This document shows positions 43,329-56,200 of a stretch of 64,000 nt of DNA, piece by piece. Below the pieces are notes generated by a model. It searched no databases. It was not told the origin of the DNA and saw only the letters and a list, made by a program, of their open reading frames with translations. The position numbers and the translations under genes are program-made. Numbering within the stretch: the stretch's first letter is position 1; every line of letters begins with the position of its first letter. Origin of the DNA: Sepioteuthis lessoniana (taxonomy: Eukaryota > Mollusca > Cephalopoda > Myopsida > Loliginidae); contig OY757934.1 of assembly GCA_963585895.1 (NCBI GenBank), positions 33,422,712 through 33,486,711 on the forward strand, written 5' to 3'.

Positions 43329-46300
43329 CTGCAAAACCATAATAGTAGTTATTATTATCCTTATTATCATAATATCTAGGAGAGAAAGATAATATTTATT
43401 ATTTGGAAATGAAAATGAACCTTATTATGTTCTGGTAGTTAAATTACAAATGTTCAATTTCTTCAACTTTCTGAAAGTAAAGTGATTGTCTCTATTCAGC
43501 ACCCCCCCTCCTCACACCAAAAAAACTCCACTGAAGTTGAAGATGGCAGTGACTGTGTTCTTAAGCAAAAATCCCAAACAAGACTCCAAATCTTCCTGAT
43601 AATAAATCAGATGATGATTAGCGCACAATTATCTTCTTTTTGGCTACGATACAGATCTTAATGAATCATAAGACAAAAGTTTATATACTTGTCTTTAATT
43701 GGAATCATTTTGAGATGAGGCTTCTTAATCTGAGAATTAATTTTTATTTATTGCGGATTTTTTGTCCTCATCTTGGTAGTTTTTGTGTTGTTTCTTCTTT
43801 CACTACGTTTCGGCCAAATTTCACCTCTGGCTTTCTTCAGGTGATTTTACCGTGACCTCGGATAGGAATGCTGAGTCTTGTAACCGTATCCCCAGTAATT
43901 ACTGCCTTCCATTGTTGTTGTCTATCGCATCATGTTTTTGAGCAAGTAAACCTCTGGCCGGCTTGGGTAGGATTTGAATGCTCACCTGGAACCGTAAAGA
44001 CTCACCGCCTCTATCCGCTGCGCCACGGGCACCGAAGGGCGATCAAGTATGGATTTTTTGGTCTTATAAATCCTTATCTGGTCTTCCAGATTCCAATTAA
44101 ATTGATGATTCCAATTAAAAGACAAATACAAAAATTCGGTACGGACCCGACTCTGGAAGACAACAATGGAAGGCAGTAATTACTGGGGATACGGTTACAA
44201 GACTCAGCATTCCTATCCGAGGTCACGGTAAAATCACCTGAAGAAAGCCAGAGGTGAAATTTGGCCGAAACGTAGTGAAAGAAGAAACAACACAAAAACT
44301 ACCAAGATGAGGATAAAAACTAATTCTCAAAAGTTTATATATACGGATAGTTTAAAGCTGTTTCCGAAAAACAAAAGTAGAAACATTAATCCGAATACAT
44401 TATCGTGAAATTTGGAATAGAAAGGTATGCAATGTATCAACTATATTTGTAGAAACAGTCGTCAATAAAAATAACTGAATTCAGTTCGTTTTTTTAATAG
44501 CATATCAACTTTCATGTGTTGTTTAATGCCAAAACCATCTTTTTTAGACAGTGACAGTATTATTAACTCATAGCTGGGGAGATAAGAGGGTTCATGCCTT
44601 TACCCAAGGTATTTGTCTGAAAGTGAACGTAATAGTGTAATTGGAGTTCGAACTCGCTTACTTTGAAGTCGCTGTCCAGCACTTTTGCCATTACGCCACT
44701 GTCATTCAGGCGATGACTTCCTTTTTGGACGATGTCTTAGGATTCCTTAAAAGAAGAGGTCTTAACTCAGGCTAAATGTTGAGTGAATTAGTGAGTTCGA
44801 GTCTCATAGGTGCCCCATTTATACGGCCTAGTGCCGCATCTAAGCAAAAAGCTTAGTAAATTACCCTAAATTACCCTAAATGTTGAGTGGATACAGTCAT
44901 CTCTTCGCTGTTTTGAAGGGGAATATGGGCGTAATATAGGTTTGATTAAAGGAGTTCTATTTTTTCAACCAAATGATCTGTCTTGTTCATTCGAATGTGA
45001 CGCTTAAAGTCAGTGTGATATAACTAGGAGAACATTGAAGATCCACAAGAAGAACGATAAGGATAATTCAGAAGTTTCTCATGTCGGGTGACATATGTAG
45101 CCGTGCACACCAATGAACGAATTGAATGGAGAACATCAGACAGAACTGCTTGCCAGTGTTGAACCAGTAAAATACATGATTTCAGAGCCATTGCAAATGT
45201 CTTCCACATTGTACCGTTGAATCACTCTTCTTGTTCATTGCTTTGACGGTTATAATTTGTGGTCCTTCTACTGGCAACTCACTTATCAACTAAAACTTTT
45301 GCTGTCTGGGTGGATATAGGCAGGTAGACCAAAAATATTGAACGACTGAGAATTAATGATTGTCGAAGCAGTCATATTTGCACAAGTGAATACAAAAGAA
45401 AACTTTGAATATAACAAAACTTTGAATATGACGGCAACAAACAACTGGTTCAGAACGTCTGAAATACTAGAAATAAATTTATTTACGACTGTCGTAAACC
45501 TGTCGTAGCAAAATGGGGATAGGCGGAATAAACTTTTTTACAACTCCTCAGAAGGAAAATATCACTACACATATCAATAAAATTTTGATGAATTCAGAAC
45601 TGTTATAATAATTTTACCACTTACCGTCGGCAACAGCACCAAAGAGTTGCAACTGTGATGGCTAAAAGAATCAAAGCTCCACAAGTAACTGATATTATGA
45701 TTATTATTTCTAGAAAGAAAAAAAATATAATTATAATTATTATACATGATAGCAATGAATAATATCATAGCTAAGAAAATAAGGATAGTAAGGATTTATT
45801 ATATCTACAACAAACGATATTTTTAAAATGATCATGTATATAATAATGATCTGATTTATGTATATTTGTTGCTGTAACACAAAAAATTCTTTGTTAACGT
45901 TAAAATGATCTAATTTAAAGAATACACCGATTTCCACTGATAGGGTTTATCGTAGCTACTCAAACCTAAAATCCTCGATGAAAGATAAACGTTGAATCAC
46001 TCATTACGTCAGCTAACGAAACGTAACCCCTACGTTTACGAGTGAATCTCTATTGTGAATATATGATCTATTTTTCGAAATAGATTAATTCTACCGGCAG
46101 TTTCGGAGACAGTTTTTAACCACCGGATAAAATACATCCAATTTAAAAGCTTCTCTTCGAAGCACAATGAGATATCCCAGTATTACTTATATTCAAAAGA
46201 GGAACTTCCAGTACACGATAACAGAATTCCCTTCATTCAAACCATAAAAGAAGCAGACTGTTACACAGGGTTAGTAACCAATATAGATCTGCACCTCGGT

Positions 46301-49300
46301 TTTTTAGCCGAGCCGTCTGGCATTCGTGCCGGACGGGCATCGAACATCGATGGCAGACTCGAAGCCGAAAAGCCCCCCCCCCCCAACTTCGGCTGGGCCA
46401 CCTTCGGGAGGGCGAACTGCATTATTGTCACCTTTGTATAGCACTGGACCTCGTGATCCAGTTTAAACTATAATCAGGCATTCGTGTCAGGACTCATGTT
46501 TGGGTCTGTAGAATTTACACTCCTACATTTTCAAATCGCCGTCGACGACTGCGTGGTAAAAAAAATTCTAGAAAATAGGATCCATGATTCACTTGTTCCC
46601 GAAACAAAAGGTGGTGGACGTCAGTAAATCAGTTAGTTTCAGGAACCTATTAGCCTGAGAAATCACGTGACAATGTGCCTATATAGTCTACGACTTAAGA
46701 GAACTCGCTCTCTTTCCGCTCCTGTCTGCCTTTCAACTGGACGTGTTCCAGTCTCAAGCTCGCGCAGGGCCAGAGACATTTTATCACTTCCCACTGGAGA
46801 CAAACGACCAACGTGAGAGAAAAAACATCCCTCAGAAATATATTGCCATTTTCCCATGAATTGATACTTCACCTGAAATACTGAGTCAATATAGACTTTT
46901 AACATTTTGTCTTCTCGCATACACCTAGATAATAACACATAAACGTAAGTAAAAATTCTGACATTCTTACCTTTTTGTTCCTAAATAAAATAGGCATTCA
47001 CCGTAATGTTCGTGTTAGTTAAAACACACTCTCACACGCACGAATATTTAACCAACTATATTCAAACACTCATAATGTTTTTTGAAATGTTTCCTTTTTA
47101 TGTATTTGTTGATATATAAATGTATTCTTGTTTGTATTGCCTTGTTGTGGGTATTCTTTTGTCTATTTCGTTTATATTGCTTGCCTTTCAATAACAGGTC
47201 CCCACAAGTCCATGTCCAGCTAGACTCATCAGGCCCACATTGTACCAAGTGACCAGCATAGTCCAGCAGGGTTCGAGTCTCGGCTCATGCCCGACCTTCC
47301 ACACCTCTAACCTTCACAATAAGCCGACTTTCGCGTCATTGATCTTATGTCAAGTCCTGTCTGCGGGCACACTTACACGGAAGAGGGGTTTCTGTTCCTC
47401 TCCCTCGTTTAAAGGTCAAGAACTGATTCAAAGTAAAATGGCTCCCGGGTTAGGCTGGGCCACCAGCAGGTGGACGATAACATCATTGACAAGCATTGCA
47501 CTAGACTCTGGGGTCTATTTCAAGCTATGAGCAGGCATGCGTGTCGGGCTCACGTTATATATCGAGTGAGTCCAAGTCCAGTAGTAAGCTCATCTGGCTC
47601 ACATTCCATTAAGTGAGCCGATGACCAGCACACGTCTATCAGGACTCGAGCTTCGGCTCGTGGCCGACCTCTCTCTACCCAAACCCCCACTATAAAAAAG
47701 ACCTTGTGTCAAGTTCTGTCTGGTAGGAAGCAGAGACAAATATAACCTGGAGGAGAGGTATCTGTGCCTCTACCTGACGCCAGCTGGCGACGGGACATAC
47801 ATCCCCAGATGCGAGGGATCTGTACCTCTATTACCAGCCAACAGCCGACGTGGAATCCAACCAATCCTAGCTGATGACAGTTTCCAACCAATCACCAAAA
47901 CTCTCACAAACAGCTCTTTTCAGAGCTAATTTCCAAAAAGCATAAACCAGCTTTTTAAGAGCTAATTTCAGAAAGTCTTCTGAGGATCACCTCTGGTCTG
48001 CTCACTACACTCCTTTGCAGAAACCACGACACGACAACGCAGCAGCCAGCTACACTTGCAGCAAACCAGCAGCGTCTGTTCCAGCACCACCAAGCTGCAT
48101 GCATCTGCATCACCAAGCTACAGACACTTGCAGACCAGCTCCGGCATCACCAAGCAACAAACACCTGCATCGCCAAACAGCAGACACCTGTATCACCAAA
48201 CAGTAGACACCTGCACCACCAAACAGCAGACACCTGCACGACCAAGACGCAAGCACTTACATTTTTCGTTGCAGCAGACCAGATCATCAATAGCACACAA
48301 GTCCACGATTGACAATACTGCTAGGACTAACATCAGGACTTCAAAATCACATCAACGTACTCCCGGTTAACCAAAGACAGAATAAATTGGGACATCGATC
48401 AACCCGCTTCTACAACATATGTGTCCATATATTCGACCGTCTCCAGCTACGTCTGTACCGTACAGCTGCAACTACGATATGCACCAAGCGCCGAAACCGT
48501 TCTCATCTTCTAGACGCACAGTCGCCAAAAATTTATTAACAGCCGAGTTTACGCCTTTCTATAACACAAACTTTCAACGCTGCAGAGACTACACAGACAT
48601 TATACAGCAACAGCGATTCTACAACCATACACCTTTCGTGTATGATTCGCTCAATAAAAACCTGACATTTAAAACTTACCCAATTATCCTTGTCATTTGT
48701 CTAGTTCTCTATTAATCATCATTTTATTTATAAACGTTTGCGGGATCGACTCCGCAACAGGTTCATTGGTTGATGAATAATTGTAATTAACTTGACCAAA
48801 ATTTCTATCCAGATATTGATCTGTTAACCTTAGAGTAGTTTCCCTTAATATATCTCCAGTTGATTCCGTCAGCCATTGTGACATACTATAATAGTGTAAT
48901 TATTTTATCTACAAAGAATAAATAATGTATGTTTTTAGAATGATTTTATCAACATGATTTTATCTATCTGAAAAATTAAAGGTTTGGGTATAAAGGATTT
49001 ATAATTTCATCGAAGCGATGAATAACAAGTAAATCGACCAAACCATCGTGATAATCATATTGATATCGATCTCTAGGACAATTCACGCAAATTACTATGA
49101 TTCTTAGACACACACAAAAGCAATAATTCCTAATGAGTTGTAGGTATAAAGCAAGTGTAATTAAAAGATCTGTAAGAATAATTTTAAACAATGAAAACAT
49201 TTCATACTTACTCAGGACATTCATGTTGTTGTTGTTATTGTTGTTTTGATTTGTATCGTCGTCCACAGAAAAACTATTTTGCAAATTGTCGGTCTTGTCA

Positions 49301-50198
49301 CGTCGTTTGAACATGGCTTCTTCATTTGAGTCGTTCTTGTTCATATCAGTGACTTGATCTAAATCTGTCAATGTTGGATCGCTTTTTGAAAAAATATTTA
49401 CAGTTGTGTTTGGACTTTTTGTACCTGATGATAAAACAAGAAGGTCTTTGTTAAATAATAAAACCCCAATTTCTTTTATCAAATAATTTAAATTTTGAAA
49501 AAAAAAATGATCTGGAGACCAAAAAACTCTTTGCAGAAAATCAAAATGTGAAGAACTGAGATTATTCTGTTTGAAAGATTGATTAAGATTATCGCATGAC
49601 AGTTAAGATTATTATACAGCGGTTAAGATTATTATACGACGTTTAAGTAGCTGCATTGTAACCAAAACTTTAAAAATATATTAACAGCAATTTGAACAAC
49701 GATGATAAAATTCTACAGTAGGCATTCACTTATCTGTCGACCTTCAATAATTCGGCACTGATTTCAAATTTCTTGGCCCACCGCATCAACCGGTTATATC
49801 TATTCATCTGTTGATATGTTCTTGTAACCACAGGAAATATAATTCCTGTTTTTTTGTTTTCCCTGAATTTATTAATATGATATTTTTAATGATAAGCTTG
49901 AACACTTGGGAAAAAAATGGACAGAGGTCAATAAATGAAAGTTGTTCACACAACATTGGCTCTTAAACATAAAGAAAAAAATGATATACCCTTTATTTTA
50001 TTTCAGCCCGTACAATACATTTATTCATTAAAATTAATTTGCTTTTCATTTTATGTTATTGTTCTGTTAATATCTAACTTGTCTTGATTTTCATGGTATT
50101 TCAAACTATTTGCCACAATATTGACTAATTCAGTAGTCGATCTACGATAAAGTCACATTTATTTGTATATTCTAATAATTATTTATTTAATTATTTAT

Positions 50199-50270
<72 letters not shown>

Positions 50271-53200
50271 ATTATTATTATTATTATTCCCTCTTTAGAG
50301 CTTTTCTATTTCGTTTATATTGCTTGCCTTTCAATAACAGGTCACCACAAGTCCATGTCCAGCTAGACTCATCAGGCCCACATTGTACCAAGTGACCAGC
50401 ATAGTCCAGCAGGGTTCGAGTCTCGGCTCATGCCCGACCTTCCACGCCCCTAACCTTCACAATAAGCCGACTTTCGCGTTTTTCACTGGAGTCTGAGTGA
50501 CAGCAAGTCTCCTCAAGTCTCCAGGACTCTTCTTAGTATTCTAGCCGTTTTTCACTGAAGTCTGAGTGACAGCAAGTCTCCTCAAGTCTCCAGGACTCTT
50601 CTTAGTATTCTAGCCGTTCTCAATAATGCTGTCGTTTGGATGGTTTCCACCCGGCCGCCAACTTCCAAGTCCTACAGTCCCTTTAGTAATCCTTTAGTTA
50701 CTGATCCAACCGCACCAATCACAATTGGTATAATTGTCACCTGCATGCTCCACAGTTTTTTCAATTCCCTAACAAGGTCGAGGTACTTATCCTTCTTTTC
50801 ACATTCTTTCAGTTTTATTCTGTGGTCAGCCGGGACAGCAAAGTCGACTATTTTGCAAGTTCTCTTTTTTTGTTGATTACCATTAAGTCTGGTCTTCTGG
50901 CCGGGATTAGGTGATCCGTTTGTATGTTAAAGTCCCATAGGAGTTTATGCATGGCATTTTCTAGGACATATTATTATTATTATTATTATAAATATTATAA
51001 TATTATATTATATATATTTATATATATATATTTATTTATTTAACTATTTATTTAATTATTATTCATTTTATTAATTATTAATAGATAAATAAATAATTCT
51101 TATATTCTATTAATCAACTTACCAACATAAATTATCCAAATGTATTTGCTCGATGTACACACTTTACTTTTACTGGAGCTTTTGATCACCTTGAAATTTA
51201 GCATCGACTTTCCATCTACATCTGAGTTTGTCTTAATCTTCATCCACCCTCGAAGAATTATCCAATGATGGTAGACATCTTCGAGAAATTCCCAGCAGTA
51301 GCTTTTCTTTTTCGGTTGGTTTATGTTAGTTTTTTTGTAGCACCAAATCAAATCAAAACTGTTTTCGATATTTTTTGTTTGATTTATAATGGAGCAGTTT
51401 TGGACGAAGCGATCTAAATGAAAAAAAAAAGAAGAAAAAATATCTTAAAATGAGAAGATCTTTTAGAGTTCCAAAAATGGTAGAAATATGTAGAAAGTTG
51501 AATAAATCAAACAGTTAACTCCAAATCAGATGCAATATTTCGTCCGTTTTATTCATCGATTGGAGTTACTGGTAATTGTTAAATTTTTCACTTGTTTTCT
51601 TGTTTGATTTGCAACTCTGTGTTTTGTCCTTTCCTTGCAACCATACGCTTATTTATAACATATGGAAACACATTGTTGTAAATTAAATCATCATCCTACC
51701 CGGACTATTTCTATCCCGTTCAATTCCTTACTATATCTATTAAAGCTCGCCAAATTATCTACCCCTCTCGCTAGGTGGCACTCAAGCGGGCACGCCCTAT
51801 TTGAAAGGATTCACGTGTGTATTTGTTTGGTATTCTATCGGTATATCAGTCTCTCTATTTTCGTGTAGCAGAAGGAATTTTGGTTTGGCGCGTAACTTAA
51901 TTCGACGCATAATTTCACCCAATCAGGATGACGTATCCTATTCAACCCGGATCTCCTTTCCGGGCTGCAGAAATTGGGTAAGCTGTCAAACACAGTCTCT
52001 TTGGCTGAACAACGCCACCCAGTGCAGACGTCTCACTGGCGGTTCTTCAATAGCAGCAGCAGCATGGACACACGAAGGAACCTATCTAATTTATGGATTC
52101 CTTGCGTCTATTTCTCTCAGACCAAGGAATCCCAGTTGAATATGAATTAGATACATTCAATACGCCACACACAGGAACAACTTCATGTCACCCCCAAAAT
52201 TGGCTATGTCGATACGATGCCTAATCCGGTCCTGGCACCTAGCTCTCATTTCATCTCTGGGTAACCTTAATGGAGACACGCACGCCTCTCCCCAAAACTA
52301 CCAGACACACAAAACTCACGGCGACTCAAAGTTTATTTCCTCCAACGGCAAATAAGACTTTCGCTAAACTACGGCGAACACAATCCCTCGCCCGTCTAAC
52401 AACACACGCTGCTGTCTCAACTTTCTCATAACTTCATTTCGTCTCTTCACTTATTTCCTCTCCTATGAGGCTTGCAGCACAAACACAGGCTAAGTATTCC
52501 ATGCTGCAAATAAAAACTATTCTTAAAAACATTTCGACTTCGACATCTTGGAATTTCTCTCTCCTTTATATACATAACAACAATTAGCGAGGGAATTACA
52601 CACTTAGCGAGGAAACAACTCAACATAAACACACAAACGCACGTTACAACTTTTCCTCGCCCAAATAATAACAAGCATTTTATTCACGCTAAATTCGTAT
52701 CTCTCTCTACACACATCAGTCGAAGCAATCAATTTAAAACAGCGAGCGGGAAAAAAATCAAATCTCTGGAAGGCCGCCTATATGTAGCAAGCTAACGTTA
52801 TATAAGACCTATCTCTTTGAAAAATGACACAAAAATATCTTCTGAGTCTTATATGAAGAAGGCTAATGTAGACTACAAGTACTTGTACCTAGTCTAATGC
52901 CATAATATTAAGCATAGATAATTTGCAATCAAATGTAATATGAAATACAGTATTTCAAAATACTATAATAACAAACATAAACGATTAGATCTTATATGCC
53001 ATTAAAAGTATTTCAAAACGTATCACTGGTTCACTTTAATAGAGGAATAAATCAGTAGAGTAGCTTTTCAGACTCTTGTGTTAAGTTGCAATTCATTATT
53101 CGTCAATTCGAAAAAAATCTGGGAGTATTAATACTTTGTGGAGATTAATAAAAAGAAAAAGAAAAAAATTAAAAGAATAAATTCAAACGTGTAGCAGTTC

Positions 53201-56200
53201 CCAGAAATCTCTGACAGGAAGTCGGAGCCGCGAATGCTAGAAAGACAATACTTAACGTCACTAATTAGAAACTCTACCTCATTTTAGCGGTACCCCTCAG
53301 ACTGTAAAACGGTTTTCCACTAGACTGTGCTGATCAGGTCTTGCTGTCTGACACTTAGCCATGTCTGCTGCTAGCAAGCCGAAACCGCTGAAACAAATTT
53401 TACTAAAAACACCAACAGGACATAACCACCGACTTTGGACTTATCACCCATCGAAAATGACTAATATATTTCAACGTCTTGTTTGGGAGATGCGACTATT
53501 TTCAAAGTGTCTAGGGAGACATTTCACCACAGAACAGCCGTATTAAACCCAGAAATAAAGTTTTGAGTTGAAAGGAATCTTTGTCTTTCTTTCCTTCCTT
53601 CTGCAATTCTTTTGCAACCTTCTACAGACAAAGAAGCCAATAAGTTAAATGAGGTAAGAATAGAAAGAACAAATGGAATCAGATACTACAACAACCGGCA
53701 ACCTACAACAACAACCTACAACCCATAACTTATTTATAAAACATAGCTTACATTTGGCAAATGGACACAAAAATGAAGCATGATTCAGAAGTAATTGATC
53801 TGCGAGACAAGCTTGCTAACAATTGCTCTATAACGAGGCTGATTGTAAATATTAGAAGGACACTTTCCTTAATGAATTGATTGAGTTGTTGTATATCTAC
53901 AGATGATAATCCATATTCTATTAATGTGTGAACTTGTAAATATGATATTCATCTAATCACCTTTTACGATTGAAACTCACGCACTCATGAATATATACTC
54001 ATAATAATCTGCATAATGATAATCCGATATGTTTGGATGATACCATGGCACAGTAAAACCGGAACATCGTAACGATACTTTTGATTGACACAACAGCAAT
54101 AAAATACTAGAATCGAAAGAATAAAGCGATTCTCAGTTCAATTTACAATGCAAGAATACCAGTGTGGAAGCTGTTCATACTCGTCTTAATCGTTATGAAT
54201 TTTAAGGGAGATAACAATTAGATATTACATGCGGAGTGCTTCTATTTATTCATCTTGTCGTGACCCGCCTAAAAACGTAAACAAACCGGATCACTCAAAC
54301 CTTAAACATTACATCCGGCTACGACCGGATGTAAAACATTATATAACGCTGACCTGACACAATAACTAAAAGAAAAAAAGGGAATAAATGACATTTACAT
54401 CATTAATAGGGATCCCTGTCAAAAGTAACTCTATCAAAATAAAGTGGATTATCTTCCGAAGCCTATCCCTAGCTAAAGAAGAACTGTACTTTCACTTCTA
54501 TCTCTTAAAAGATGAACTTTACGCTTAGGCAAACCTGTTACACTGTCACTGCTCCAGTTGGATATCAGTAAGAAACCAAGAGCAGACTCGGGGCCGAATA
54601 GGCCCCCAGCTTTGGCTGGGCGAGCTACTTTTGCAGATCCGTTTGCACGCCTTGTATAGCACTAGACCTCACGGTCTAGTTCAAGCTATATGCTGGCATA
54701 CGTGCCCGGACCTAGATTTAGGTCCGTGATACGGCTTGACTCATTAGATCCACATTGCACTTAGTGGGTCAATGACTAGCAGGGTTCGAGTCTCGGCTCC
54801 TTCCCGACCTTCCCCTCCCCTTTATCCCCATTTTAATCGGCCTTCGGGCTTTTGACCTTGTGTCAAGTCGTGTCTGGTGGGAGGCAGCGACAAATAAACG
54901 GCACGCTGTTTTACAGCACCCCGGAGCCTGTTTTGGACTTCGGTCCGGAGCGTGGCTCTGCAAAAGGAACAATGGCAGACTTGGGGCCTTTTATTAGGCA
55001 CCTAGTTTCGACTAGGCTACCCTCGGGTGGGCGAGCTGAACTTTTGTCTCCTTTGTCACCCATGTACGGCACTAGACCGAGCGTCTAGTTTAAGCCGTAA
55101 ACTGGCATACGTGCCAGGACCCACATTTGGGTTCGTGAAACTGCTTGCCTCATCAGGCTCACATTGCACTAAGTGAGCCGATGAGCAGCACTGACCAGCA
55201 GGGTTCGAGTCTCGGCTCGTTCCCGACCTCCCCTCCCCTTTATCCCCACTTTAATCGGCCTTCGGGCTTTTGACCTTGTGTCACGTCGTGTCTGGTGGGA
55301 GGCAGCGACAAATAAAAGCACTCCGGAGCCTGCTCTGGGCATTGGTTCAGAGCGTGGCTCCGAAAAGGAACAATGACAGACTTGAGGCCGTAAGGCTGCT
55401 ATTTCGGCCGGGCTACTTCCGGGTGGGCGAGCTGCAACATTGACTCCTTTGTACCCAATGTATAGCCCTAGACCTTGCTGTCTAGTTCAAGCTATAACCC
55501 GGCACCCGTGCCCGGACCCACATTTGGGTTCGTGAAACAGCTTGGCTCATCAGGCTCACATTGCACTAAGTGAGCCGATGAGCAACAGGGTTCGAGCTTC
55601 GACTCGTGCCCGACCTCCCCCCCTTTATCCCCACTTTAATCGCCCCTCGGGCTTTTGACCTTGTGTCAAGCCTTATCCGGTGGGAGACATTGGCAAATAT
55701 CGGCACGCTTTTTACAGCACCCCGGAGCTTGGTTCAGAGCGTAGCTCCGAAAAGGAACAATGGCAGACTTGAGGCCGTAAGGCTCCCAATTTCGGCTGGG
55801 CTGTCCCCTTCTGCGAGTCGAAGTATCTCTGACAGTCCTTACGAACTCTTCGAAGCAGATGGCCAGGCGGCACACACAAGAGGACTCTAAGATCATCCGG
55901 TCTTAGCCATTCGGTCGGTTCCGTTGTCTGTTCGTCCGCTTCGCTACGCAGCCCTAAAGCACGGGTTAGCTTTAGCTGTCAGTTCTCTTGTCCGTTTGCA
56001 CGGCTGCGCTGTGCTAAAGCACGGGTTAGCTTTAGCTGTTGATTCCCTTGTCCGTTCGAGTACCTTAACACAACAAAGGCACGACCATTTTGGTACTATC
56101 AACTTCGACTTCGACCAACACCAGCTACTCGCATCGAACGTTCAGCTGCACCTCTACAACTCGACCAATATCAACTACTTGCATTGAACATTCAGCTGCA

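Larger units (their letters stand above)
46258..48759 (+). mobile_element. Relative of the tRNA-module LTR
   Basis: Shares with 11303-13721 and 54256-56478 the CTTCGGCTGGGCCACCTTCG block, the two tRNA-like modules near 47270 and 47644 (GGGTTCGAGTCTCGGCTC), a Thr/Ser-rich repeat-like part with CAGACACCTGCACC tandem units (48100-48250), and the LTR end GGGATCGACTCCGCAACA at 48759. A 5' TG end and a target duplication were not found, and 46550-47080 has no counterpart in the other copies, so it is rearranged. It lies in intron 4. Confidence 0.6.

Noticed and set aside
43960-44035. Possible tRNA gene on the minus strand
   Set aside because: Promoter boxes look tRNA-like, but acceptor-stem pairing is poor and it forms the centre of a fold-back repeat.
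44226-44262. Hammerhead ribozyme in the fold-back arm
   Set aside because: CTGAAGA, a GCCA/TGGC stem and CGAAAC fit the core and helix II, but I could not build convincing helices I and III with a proper cleavage triplet; needs a covariance-model search.
46663-46938. Possible additional exon of the minus-strand gene
   Set aside because: No acceptor/donor pair of the right phase; exon 4 joins exon 5 directly in phase.
51859-52536. TTTCG target duplication bounding the LTR at 51864
   Set aside because: TTTCG recurs at 52532, but homology to the 21273 LTR continues past that point, so the match is probably chance.
53361-53546. 61-residue frame with a basic start
   Set aside because: No domain, lies within a probable LTR, and has no splice or promoter support.
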